Shown here: positions 42,508 to 50,159 of the stretch, in pieces
Layout: the number at the start of each line of letters is the position of its first letter
Position numbering within the stretch: the first letter of the stretch is position 1
Assembly: GCA_002337045.1 (NCBI GenBank)
Contig: DDFF01000003.1
Location: forward strand, 124,001 to 188,000
Length of the DNA stretch: 64,000 nucleotides
Direction: 5' to 3'
Source: Bacteroidetes bacterium UBA1935
GTDB lineage: Bacteria > Bacteroidota > Bacteroidia > Chitinophagales > Chitinophagaceae
Made by a program: the position numbers and the translations under genes
Notes under the pieces: model-generated
Databases searched by the model: none
Seen by the model: the letters and a program-made list of their open reading frames with translations, nothing else
What the model was told of the DNA's origin: nothing

Positions 42508-42591
42508 AAGTATTGTTATTGGTTATGAAATAGTTGTACCAATTCAATAGTCGGAGAAACAGGTCTTTCCTTACATTGTCATGAAAAAAAA

Positions 42592-42867
42592 TTAAGCCGC
42601 TTCGATTTTTCGGATAATTTTCGCTTGAAGGTCAGCGGGAGGTACGGGCGTAATTTTATTTGGGTCTCTTGCTAAAAAGCATTTCAGTACTTTATCCAGC
42701 CACACACTTTGTTTCTGATAGTGATGACATACTTCGCAGTTCCGTGTATGAAACAGGAGTTTTATCCGTTCAAAAACAGATAACCTGAAATAGATTTTCT
42801 TCTCTACCAGTTCTGTTGCTTTTTGACAGGAGAGCATTAGCAACGACATGAGTAAACGCATATGCAT
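42592..42867 (-). CDS. ZAS-type anti-sigma factor candidate
   Basis: 91 residues. HTRNCEVC fits the HxxxCxxC zinc motif of ZAS anti-sigma factors (zf-HC2). It is short and has no membrane helix, so it would be a cytoplasmic zinc-binding regulator, as in redox-sensing pairs. It starts one base inside the sigma-factor stop (TAATG-like overlap), which strongly supports a sigma/anti-sigma pair. A second ATG lies two codons in (42861). Confidence 0.7.
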   Translation of the reverse strand: MHMRLLMSLLMLSCQKATELVEKKIYFRLSVFERIKLLFHTRNCEVCHHYQKQSVWLDKVLKCFLARDPNKITPVPPADLQAKIIRKIEAA

Positions 42868-43421
42868 TAGGCTTTAAACCAGTTAATTTCAAGGCATTCA
42901 CGCATCCGTAACTTGGCGCGGTGCAGGATTTGCCAAAAATTAGTCGCCGAAATGTTTAAATCCTTACAAATCTGACTGCCTGACTGGTTTGTATAGTATT
43001 TAAGCTGTACAACAGTATTGAGTTTTTGGGGAAGTTTTTCCATGCAATCGTTCAGCACATATAAAAACCCTGTATCGTCCAATAGATTTGAATTGGCATC
43101 GAAATGCTTAGGCATATGTTTTACGTTCCACATACCGGTATCTTCAAAAAAAGGACTACCAGAGGAATTTGAGTCCTGATATACAGCGTTTTTATAGGCA
43201 TCTCTATAATAGTCGGCTATCTTATGTTTTAGAATACCCAACAGCCATGTCTTGGGGCTGCTCTTCCCGTTGTAGCTATCAAAGCCAGTATAAGCTGCAA
43301 GGAATGTGTCTTGCACCAGGTCTTTGCCGATTTCCGTGTCGGGAATTTTCGAAACTGCAAAGCTGTAAAGGCTTTCAGTATATTCCCTGACCCATGCTTT
43401 TAGTGTTTCTTTGGTATCCAT
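42867..43421 (-). CDS. ECF-type RNA polymerase sigma factor
   Basis: 184 residues. Region 2: IGKDLVQDTFLAAYTGFDSY and SSPKTWLLGILKHKIADYYRD. Region 4: LNTVVQLKYYTNQSGSQICK, DLNISATNFWQILHRAKLRM. These bind the -10 and -35 elements of target promoters. It is coupled to a zinc-type anti-sigma gene and followed by a P460 cytochrome lipoprotein and an outer-membrane protein, which are its probable regulon. The AraC-type gene diverges from it across 141 bases. Confidence 0.9.
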   Translation of the reverse strand: MDTKETLKAWVREYTESLYSFAVSKIPDTEIGKDLVQDTFLAAYTGFDSYNGKSSPKTWLLGILKHKIADYYRDAYKNAVYQDSNSSGSPFFEDTGMWNVKHMPKHFDANSNLLDDTGFLYVLNDCMEKLPQKLNTVVQLKYYTNQSGSQICKDLNISATNFWQILHRAKLRMRECLEINWFKA

Positions 43422-43562
43422 ACTATACCAAAGCTATGAAAATGGATTTATCAGGCAAGTCAAGATTCTTAAATAATGAAAAGTGGCAGGAAAGGTATGG
43501 GTATATTTTTACTACATCGGGTCTAAACATCTTCTTATTTTAGCTTCTCAACGAAATAAGTT

Positions 43563-44414
43563 ATGCAGTTGGAACATAAGGAACTTAAGTATAGAGGCAA
43601 GGTTGTATTTGAGAGTATCAAAATGATGGGGAAATTCAGGCGCGTTCCTAAAATATTCAACGAAAATGAAGCCTGTTTTTTATTCCTGACCAAGGGCGCT
43701 TTTGTATTCAGAACCCCAACGAACCTGCTTCACTTTAATGAGGGGGATGCAATGTTATCCAAATGTGGAAATTACTTTATTGAGCAAGTTGCCATCAACG
43801 ATGAATTTAATGAAAGCACTATCGTAGCCACCGGCGCCTTTTTCTATCCGGAGATGGTCAAAGAATTTTTCACAGGAGATTTATCCATAGAAAGCATAAA
43901 GCCAAATTTTGACACCACAAAGTTAAGCGTTGAGCCGCTTCTTAAAGCATTTGTCGATAGCATCAATTATATGCTTGATAATCCTGCAATAGCTGATGAG
44001 AATTTGATTGAAACAAAACTGAAAGAATTATTGTTACTCCTGAGCAAAACCGAGAAGGCATCGTCAATACATCAGTTCATCCATTCCTTGTTCATTCCAT
44101 ATGAATATGAATTCAGGGATATTATTCAACTAAACCTTTTCAGTAATCTCTCATTAGAAGAATTGGCCCGGCTATGCAATATGAGCCTTGCTACTTTCAA
44201 AAGAAAATTCACTGAAACCTATAAGCAAAGCCCAGCAAAATATCTGCTCGAACAAAAACTCAAAAACGCTCAATATTTATTGGAGCATTCCAAAATACCA
44301 GTATCGGACATCGCACACCAATGCGGGTTCGATGACTTATCCGGCTTTAATAAGGCTTTTAAAAAAGAGGCCGGTCTCTCCCCTTCGGATTACAGATTGA
44401 GCCGAAAGTCCTAG
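43563..44414 (+). CDS. AraC-family transcriptional regulator
   Basis: 283 residues. The N-terminal cupin-like sensor region (ACFLFLTKGAFVFRTPTN; FNEGDAMLSKCGNYFIEQV) is followed by two helix-turn-helices at about 185-280: LSLEELARLCNMSLATFKRK and KIPVSDIAHQCGFDDLSGFN, ending KEAGLSPSDYR. Of the ExsA/YesN-like type. It precedes, by 60 bases, a START-like protein gene and two membrane-protein genes in the same direction, its likely targets or operon partners. Confidence 0.9.
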   Translation: MQLEHKELKYRGKVVFESIKMMGKFRRVPKIFNENEACFLFLTKGAFVFRTPTNLLHFNEGDAMLSKCGNYFIEQVAINDEFNESTIVATGAFFYPEMVKEFFTGDLSIESIKPNFDTTKLSVEPLLKAFVDSINYMLDNPAIADENLIETKLKELLLLLSKTEKASSIHQFIHSLFIPYEYEFRDIIQLNLFSNLSLEELARLCNMSLATFKRKFTETYKQSPAKYLLEQKLKNAQYLLEHSKIPVSDIAHQCGFDDLSGFNKAFKKEAGLSPSDYRLSRKS

Positions 44415-44474
44415 TTTCTGCGCCTTGCGGCAAAGCCACTCGGCTAAAAACGTACGAGCTTTGTGTGAAAAATA

Positions 44475-44990
44475 ATGGCGGTTATGGTCATAGAAAAACA
44501 CATTGCGATTAACAAGGGTATAAAAGAAACATGGCAGTTACTTGGAGTAGATTTTGCAGGCGCTTACAAATGGGCATCTGCTGTTAATCATTCAGAAGGA
44601 AGTGGAGAAAACTTCCAAGGCGCTTCATGTTCAGAGCGCGGATGCAGTACGACAATGGGTGGGATAAAAGAAAAGTTGATCTCATTTTCTAATGAGAAAC
44701 ATTCGCTCTCGTATATCGTGAGTGAGGGAATGCCTTCGATGATTGGATATGCCTCCAATACATGGCAGTTAATTTCAAAAGACGACAACACTACTGAACT
44801 AAGAATAGAAATGGATATTCAAACAAAAGGTATATTATGTCTTATTATGCAGCCCATAATAAAATTTCAATTTTCAATGCTTGGCAATGACCTTATACAT
44901 GATTTTAAACATTATGCTGAAACAGGGAGACCGAGCGAAAAGAAGTTTAAAGCCATACAAAAAAACAACAAGCAGTATGAAGTCGCATAA
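44475..44990 (+). CDS. SRPBCC (START-like) family protein
   Basis: 171 residues. The N-terminal VIEKHIAINKGIKETWQLL is the usual first strand and helix of polyketide-cyclase/START-like proteins, with CSTTMGGIKEKLISFSNEKH and TWQLISKDDNTTELRIEMDI as later strands and a long C-terminal helix. It binds small hydrophobic ligands in other members; the ligand here is unknown. It overlaps the next gene by 14 bases. Confidence 0.75.
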   Translation: MAVMVIEKHIAINKGIKETWQLLGVDFAGAYKWASAVNHSEGSGENFQGASCSERGCSTTMGGIKEKLISFSNEKHSLSYIVSEGMPSMIGYASNTWQLISKDDNTTELRIEMDIQTKGILCLIMQPIIKFQFSMLGNDLIHDFKHYAETGRPSEKKFKAIQKNNKQYEVA

Positions 44991-45345
44991 GAGTTATCTT
45001 GCCATCAATAGTATCTTCTCCTGCATAAGTGGTTTAACATTGCTAATGTTCGCAGGAAGGTTAGGCACACTCATGAATATTACAGAGGTATTTATACTTC
45101 AGGCAATAGGGGCAAACCTTCTCGTCTTTGCAGCCTTTGTAATGTTTGTGCAACAAAAACATGCAGCAAATAAGGTTCTCGTATATATTATCAGTATTCT
45201 TGACTGGCTTTGGGTACTTGGAAGCGGGGTAATTGTAATGCTCCGGTTATTCAGTTTGAGCATGACAGGGTATTTGCTCATTTCTACTGTAGCGCTCTTT
45301 GTGGCTTATCTTGCATTCCATCAAGTCAAAAAATTCAATCTATGA
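44977..45345 (+). CDS. four-helix membrane protein
   Basis: 122 residues from ATG 44977. Four membrane helices: NSIFSCISGLTLLMFAG, LQAIGANLLVFAAFVMFV, VYIISILDWLWVLGSGVIVM and GYLLISTVALFVAYLAF. Start chosen because it overlaps the previous stop by 14 bases and gives a basic N-terminus before helix one. The stop overlaps the next ATG (ATGA). No specific family recognised; small integral proteins of this type accompany START-like genes in Bacteroidota. Confidence 0.7.
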   Translation: MKSHKSYLAINSIFSCISGLTLLMFAGRLGTLMNITEVFILQAIGANLLVFAAFVMFVQQKHAANKVLVYIISILDWLWVLGSGVIVMLRLFSLSMTGYLLISTVALFVAYLAFHQVKKFNL

Positions 45346-45620
45346 ATCTAACAGATTTTATGATTGGCGCACTATTGATGAATGCCATGCCTCATTTGGT
45401 ATTGGGCATTTGGAAAGGACGAATGTTCAGCATTTTTGGCTTCGGCAACAAACAGAATATAGCCTATGGCTTCCTATGCTTATGCACATCAGTTGGCTTG
45501 TATATCTACAGGTATGGATTAGACCATATGTTCAATAATGGCTTATACTGGGGAGCGTTAGGACTGCTGCTCGTCTATTTTATTACCGGATGGTTTTGGT
45601 ACAGGATTTTCAGCAAATAG
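45342..45620 (+). CDS. small membrane protein (92 aa)
   Basis: 92 residues from the ATG that overlaps the upstream stop (ATGA). Three membrane segments: FMIGALLMNAMPHLVLGIW, NIAYGFLCLCTSVGLYIY and YWGALGLLLVYFITGWFWY. Last gene of the START-like operon. No known family. Confidence 0.65.
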   Translation: MNLTDFMIGALLMNAMPHLVLGIWKGRMFSIFGFGNKQNIAYGFLCLCTSVGLYIYRYGLDHMFNNGLYWGALGLLLVYFITGWFWYRIFSK

Positions 45621-45652
45621 AAAAACAGATATACAAGTCTTCCTCGGGAAGA

Positions 45653-46861
45653 TTAGTCAGACCCAATAACTGAATCGAGAGCATCGTCCACATCTTTGTG
45701 GATAAAATTAGATTGATATCCTATTGTTGTTTTAATGTCTGTATGACGATATAGCTTTTGCAACATCTGTATAGGAATTCGATCTCCAGAGATATTACCG
45801 AAAGTGTGTCGTGCAATGTGCATTGTGAGTGGTTTAATGATTTTAGCAGAGGGCGCAACCTCTGTTCTTAGTATCCGGTCAATGACATTGATCCGGGATT
45901 TGATTTTCATTTCAGTGTCAAACTTACTTGTTAAGTCTGCATAGCGAATATCAGGAAATATCAAGTCTGTATCTTCCGACTTAATATGCTCATACTGCTT
46001 TAGAATAGCCATGACCTTTTCTGATACTTTTAAAGAATCACCCTTCCGATTCTTACCCATTGTATAATAAAGCCTACCATCCTGAAAGTCTGACCAGTTA
46101 AGTCTCAACACATCAGATACGCGCATCCCGGCAAAATAATAGGATATTAGCCATAGATTGCGAGCATGGTTCGCCTCTATATTCAGTTCCACATTTTCAA
46201 TGGCTTTCACTTCATCCACAGTTAACCCTACTTTCTTGCTATCCGGAAATTTGATTTTTATATTGCCCTTGCCGAATGGATAATATTTAGAATCGCAAAC
46301 CCCCTCTTTTATTGCTTGGCTGAATATACAGCGAACTGTTACCAGTTTATTTACGGCTGTTCTTTCTGAGACTTTATGCGTTGCAATTAGGTAGGCTTTG
46401 AATCGTTCAAGTAATGAAACTGTCAAATCAGAAAATCCTATGTCACTTTTCAGAAACTCTTTTAGATGTTTTACATTCGATTTCTCACTATTCCACCTAT
46501 TGTATTTTCCGTCTGCTTTTAGCCTTTCTATATAAAGGTCCGCTTGTGAGAATACAGTATCACCAGCCTTCGGTTTTATCTTCTGTGTAACGGCCTTAGC
46601 AGAAACATGTTTCTTAGCTGCATCAAGTTCCAGTGCTTTTTCGTTTGCCTCTGCAACCTTTGCAGCGATAAGGTTGTTCATGCGCACTGAATTAGGATGT
46701 GACTTCTTCACTTTCTGTGCGAGGGCATCCCAATGCTTTTCGGGTAGGTTGTAGCCCAGGTGTATGAATGATGTTCTCCTGTCCCTTGTGATGCGAATGG
46801 CCAACGGAAAAGTGCCGTCTTTGTTTTCCTTTTTTCTGAGTACAACTTTTATGGCTGACAT
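45653..46861 (-). CDS. Bacteroidetes-type tyrosine recombinase / integrase
   Basis: 402 residues with the three-domain plan of conjugative-transposon integrases: N-terminal arm-binding domain (VVLRKKENKDGTFPLAIRIT), SAM-like core-binding domain (about 110-210), catalytic domain with Arg in FAGMRVSDVLRL (about 250), HIARHTFGN (H348, R351), YRHTD and nucleophile Tyr382 in TTIGYQS. Its start points towards a tRNA-Leu 3' fragment about 180 bases away, the normal arrangement of int and attachment site. It is probably the recombinase that brought in the island to its left. Confidence 0.93.
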   Translation of the reverse strand: MSAIKVVLRKKENKDGTFPLAIRITRDRRTSFIHLGYNLPEKHWDALAQKVKKSHPNSVRMNNLIAAKVAEANEKALELDAAKKHVSAKAVTQKIKPKAGDTVFSQADLYIERLKADGKYNRWNSEKSNVKHLKEFLKSDIGFSDLTVSLLERFKAYLIATHKVSERTAVNKLVTVRCIFSQAIKEGVCDSKYYPFGKGNIKIKFPDSKKVGLTVDEVKAIENVELNIEANHARNLWLISYYFAGMRVSDVLRLNWSDFQDGRLYYTMGKNRKGDSLKVSEKVMAILKQYEHIKSEDTDLIFPDIRYADLTSKFDTEMKIKSRINVIDRILRTEVAPSAKIIKPLTMHIARHTFGNISGDRIPIQMLQKLYRHTDIKTTIGYQSNFIHKDVDDALDSVIGSD

Positions 46862-47037
46862 GATGAATGTGCTGTTCTGAAACCCTTGTTAATACTCGAT
46901 AAAGTTACATAAAACTTGGTACAACATAGGTACAACATTTTGCCTTTTTGCTTGGTTTAATGTGTATCGATAAAAATATAAAATACAGTAAAATCAAGCA
47001 TTTCAGAGTATCTAGTTTCATATAAAACCAATAAACA

Positions 47038-47094
47038 CCAGACTCAAAATCTGGTTTCAGCAATGGAGTGCAGGTTCGATTCCTGTTCTGGGCA
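47038..47094 (+). tRNA. 3' fragment of tRNA-Leu(CAA), element attachment site
   Basis: From the anticodon stem to the discriminator: CCAGA-CTCAAAA-TCTGG (anticodon CAA), a short variable arm, T-arm GCAGG-TTCGATT-CCTGT, acceptor 3' strand TCTGGGC, then A. The matching 5' half (acceptor GCCCAGA and D-arm) is absent; AT-rich element DNA precedes the fragment. It is therefore not a working tRNA but one end (att) of an element integrated in tRNA-Leu, with int nearby. The complete tRNA should lie at the other end, outside this window. Confidence 0.8.
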
Positions 47095-47105
47095 CTGAAG
47101 TCCTG

Positions 47106-47135
47106 AAACACCCTCTCTTCGAGAGGGTGTTTTGT
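47106..47135 (+). terminator. terminator of the former tRNA-Leu gene
   Basis: Ten-bp stem ACACCCTCTC / GAGAGGGTGT with a TTC loop and a TTTTGTTTTT tail, directly after the tRNA fragment. Confidence 0.9.
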
Positions 47136-47274
47136 TTTTGTATAATTCTGCTTTGCATCTGTTTAGTAATTATCTAAGTATTTGATATAAGTCAACTAAC
47201 GGGCATCATCATTATCATATTATTGCATCGTCAATTATGTCTTTATCTTATTCAAGCAATATCAGGTTAAAACA

Positions 47275-47697
47275 ATGAATTTACTAAACACGAAAATGAG
47301 CGCAGATATGATTATCAACTACCTTACAGGCAAGCCAAGAATGATGTTATTGATTGATGCGATTGGCGCATTTATCACCTCGTATATGCTGGGTGTTGTA
47401 TTGGTAAATAATACAGACCTGTTCGGCATGCCCACAGACGTATTGCAACCACTGTCGGCCGTTGCCGCATGCTTTGCTTTATATTCATTTTGCGGGTACC
47501 TATTTGCAAAGAAGTACAAATTATATATCCGTATAATAGCGTTGGCTAATTTTTGCTATTGTATTGCAAGCGCGGCTGTTATTATCAAATATTATCAGGA
47601 ACTAACCACGTTCGGCCTTATATACTTTCTGGGAGAAATCGCTGTTATACTATCTCTTGTAGCAATAGAGTTACGTATTGCTAATAGCGCTAAATAG
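47275..47697 (+). CDS. small membrane protein
   Basis: 140 residues with four predicted membrane helices: MLLIDAIGAFITSYMLGVVL, LQPLSAVAACFALYSFCGYL, IIALANFCYCIASAAVII and GLIYFLGEIAVILSLVAIEL. The composition and gene organisation are chromosomal; it is monocistronic and ends before a shared terminator. No functional family recognised. An ATG eight codons in (ATGAGCGCAG) is an alternative start. Confidence 0.65.
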   Translation: MNLLNTKMSADMIINYLTGKPRMMLLIDAIGAFITSYMLGVVLVNNTDLFGMPTDVLQPLSAVAACFALYSFCGYLFAKKYKLYIRIIALANFCYCIASAAVIIKYYQELTTFGLIYFLGEIAVILSLVAIELRIANSAK

Positions 47698-47725
47698 TAT
47701 TATATACTTCATCTACATAGAAACA

Positions 47726-47746
47726 GGGTGTACGTATTGTACACCC
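47726..47746. terminator. bidirectional hairpin terminator
   Basis: GGGTGTAC-GTATT-GTACACCC between two convergent genes. T- and A-rich flanks on both sides. Confidence 0.75.
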
Positions 47747-47773
47747 CATTTAAAAAATCAAACTCATTTACGA

Positions 47774-49405
47774 TTAGTGCATCACCATCATTTTGATGTT
47801 GGTCGACGTAGTGCCTACGGCAACTTTTACAAAGTAGATACCATTTTGTAATTGGGCTGTGTTAATTTCCAATTGTTGATCGCCTGCATTCATGTGTTTG
47901 CAGATTGGTTGCATTACTTCTTTGCCTTGCATGTCTATAACACTTACAACAACTTGTTCTTCTTTCTTCAGGTTGATAGCTACAACTGCTTTGCTTGAAG
48001 ATGGATTAGGATACAGTTGAATAGCATCAGCTACCGCTACAGATGCAACACCTGTAGTTGGCGGCGCTGTAGGTGCTACGAAGTTTGGTATTTTATTAGC
48101 TCCTTTCAGGCTATAAATAACGATGTGGCTCAGGTTGGCAGTAGCAACAGGTATGCCATTTGCAGCAGGGCACGTTTGTGCAAAATCGTTATCGTTACAC
48201 AGTGCAATAGTACTATCGTTGATGATGGTTACACCTTCAGCTTTATCCAAAGATGCATCCCAACCATTAGCTAGCAAATCCATCACAAGTGTCTTGGTAA
48301 CTGCTTTGATACCCGCACCTGCCAAGCCAGTAGAATCTACTAGCCCTTCCAGTGTAAGACTACCATACAGACCTGAATTAACAACGGTAGCCTGATTGAT
48401 ATTTATCATATACATGCGCTTGATGTCTGTAGTACCACGTGCGGCAGCTTCCAGTACCAGGAATGTACTATCATTGATGGCTGTCATATCACCCAACTTC
48501 CAATCTTGCAAACGGATTTGATTAGACCCTGTGTTGATAACACCATCGTTAAGGTAAGCAAACATACGCGTAGCATTAGTAGTAGGGTCTATTTCTATCA
48601 TCCTGTGTACTCTTGTTGCCTCACCAATTGCTTTTGTAGGATACAACAACGGGCTTTGAATGATAGCATATACTTTACCATTTGGCGTGATAGTCATATT
48701 CTCAAAACCACGATTGTTTTTGCGGTATTTGAAACAAGTATCAATCAGTATATCCTGTGTTTGCGCACCTGACAGGTTTGCGTAGGGGCAATACCTGTTG
48801 ATGGCAACTCCATTTGAATCCAGCTTCCAAACAGACGGACCATTTTCTTCTGCCAACCAGAAATTACCTTTCTTATCTACAGAGATAGCTTCGCAATCTA
48901 TACTCCATGCGTCTTTGGGCGCACGCTTTGCAGCAAAATTTGCACAATCCTGTACCGTATCTGTAGATGCTTCTTCAGTAGCGGTACTACCAAAACCAGT
49001 AGGCAACAGATAACCAACTGTAGCAGTAGCGTTAGGGCGTTTGATGCTTATTGTTTTAAGTATCTGTACAGAGTCTCCGTTAATCTTTACCCTATGTATT
49101 TTAGGTGCGTAAGACGGAAAGCAGAACATTTTATCGTAGGTAGGGCGACAGCTTGCAGTGTTTGCGCTTGCACAGTCTACGTTTACGCCCCTGTCAGAAC
49201 ATGTCCAAAATTCTGTGCCATTTGAACCTGGTATTGCATAAAGCGCAGAAAAGCCTGCTTCTCTGAATGTAATACCTTGAAAAGTGCCGATAGCAGGAGA
49301 ATAGTTGTTTTTATAATCTGCAGTTTTGGTTATCTGTGCGTGGCTCTGTGTATTTGCAGACAGCAGGCCAAGGGCTAATAAAAGTGTAGAAGAAATTTTG
49401 CGCAT
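47774..49405 (-). CDS. secreted phytase-like esterase domain protein with T9SS type A signal
   Basis: 543 residues. A signal peptide ends at QSHAQ. Residues about 35-440 form the esterase-like phytase domain (PF13449-type): GITFREAGFSALYAIPGSNG, WSIDCEAISVDKKGNFWLAEE, NNRGFENMTITPNGKVYAI and KAEGVTIINDSTIALCNDND, a beta-propeller with Asp/Glu-rich calcium-type loops. The C-terminal 80 residues (AIQLYPNPSSSKAVVAINL ... NIKMMVMH) are a type A sorting domain. Probably an exported phosphoesterase attached to the cell surface or released. Monocistronic. Confidence 0.85.
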   Translation of the reverse strand: MRKISSTLLLALGLLSANTQSHAQITKTADYKNNYSPAIGTFQGITFREAGFSALYAIPGSNGTEFWTCSDRGVNVDCASANTASCRPTYDKMFCFPSYAPKIHRVKINGDSVQILKTISIKRPNATATVGYLLPTGFGSTATEEASTDTVQDCANFAAKRAPKDAWSIDCEAISVDKKGNFWLAEENGPSVWKLDSNGVAINRYCPYANLSGAQTQDILIDTCFKYRKNNRGFENMTITPNGKVYAIIQSPLLYPTKAIGEATRVHRMIEIDPTTNATRMFAYLNDGVINTGSNQIRLQDWKLGDMTAINDSTFLVLEAAARGTTDIKRMYMININQATVVNSGLYGSLTLEGLVDSTGLAGAGIKAVTKTLVMDLLANGWDASLDKAEGVTIINDSTIALCNDNDFAQTCPAANGIPVATANLSHIVIYSLKGANKIPNFVAPTAPPTTGVASVAVADAIQLYPNPSSSKAVVAINLKKEEQVVVSVIDMQGKEVMQPICKHMNAGDQQLEINTAQLQNGIYFVKVAVGTTSTNIKMMVMH

Positions 49406-49513
49406 GCTAAGTAGTATTTTAGCTTACAAAATTATCGGGGTGATGTTGCGGCATGGTTAGCAACATATTAACAACAGGTTATCTTTATACCTTGTAATTG
49501 AGATTATTGAAAC

Positions 49514-49540
49514 AAAAAAGCCCCTCTGCAGAGAAGCTTT
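49514..49540 (-). terminator. terminator of the SprB-type operon
   Basis: On the minus strand AAGCTTCTC-TGCA-GAGGGGCTT with two G-T pairs and a TTTTTT tail, just after the gene ending at 49568. Confidence 0.7.
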
Positions 49541-49567
49541 GTATTTGCTATAACCCATATTCAATAA

Positions 49568-50143
49568 TTATTTTACAGCACCATATACTCTGTCATCCTG
49601 CCACAGCAGTTTGCGGTAAGATGCATTGAAATATGCTTTTTGCTGGTATTCTCCTGTTATATCTTTGCCGGTAAAGAGTACCTCCAATTTATTGTCTGGT
49701 AATAATGAAAGTGCTTTACCATCGCAATACACATCATATTTTTGAGTAAACACATCGTACTTCCATGTCATAAATTGTTTTACGCCTTTAATGTCATCTT
49801 TGGTAGTAAAGAAAAACTGATTGCCGGAAGGATCACCAACCATATTTACAATTTCTGATTTCACCACATAACCACTTTCGCTTGTTGTACCTACAGTTAC
49901 CGCATCTACGTTTTTCCCTGTCAGGATATCGAATACGCGGATGCGCACTGCACCTTCTGTTTCCAGATAATAAACCTTGTCCTTCAATATAAAAGCCGAA
50001 CCGGCATCTGCATTAGCAGACACAACAGACGCTGTGCCATTTGCGACAACTTTCAATATGTTGCCTTCATTTTTCAATTCATAAGTTTGTGCAAGTGCAG
50101 TAAAGCCCAACAATACCATTACGATCAATACAACATGTTTCAT
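49568..50143 (-). CDS. secreted hypothetical protein following the SprB-type adhesin
   Basis: 191 residues from ATG 50143; a TTG three codons earlier is less likely. A signal peptide ends at TALAQ. The mature part is beta-rich and may be a single beta-propeller-like or sandwich fold (AFILKDKVYYLETEGAVRIR; PSGNQFFFTTKDDIKGVKQF). It lies 16 bases after the giant adhesin gene and is followed by a terminator, so it is co-transcribed with it. Possible accessory or chaperone for adhesin display (inference). Confidence 0.65.
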   Translation of the reverse strand: MKHVVLIVMVLLGFTALAQTYELKNEGNILKVVANGTASVVSANADAGSAFILKDKVYYLETEGAVRIRVFDILTGKNVDAVTVGTTSESGYVVKSEIVNMVGDPSGNQFFFTTKDDIKGVKQFMTWKYDVFTQKYDVYCDGKALSLLPDNKLEVLFTGKDITGEYQQKAYFNASYRKLLWQDDRVYGAVK

Positions 50144-50159
50144 AAAATGCAATTTTATT

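Noticed and set aside
47038..47094. Functional tRNA-Leu
   Set aside because: The 5' half (acceptor 5' strand and D-arm) is missing; only the 3' part from the anticodon stem remains.
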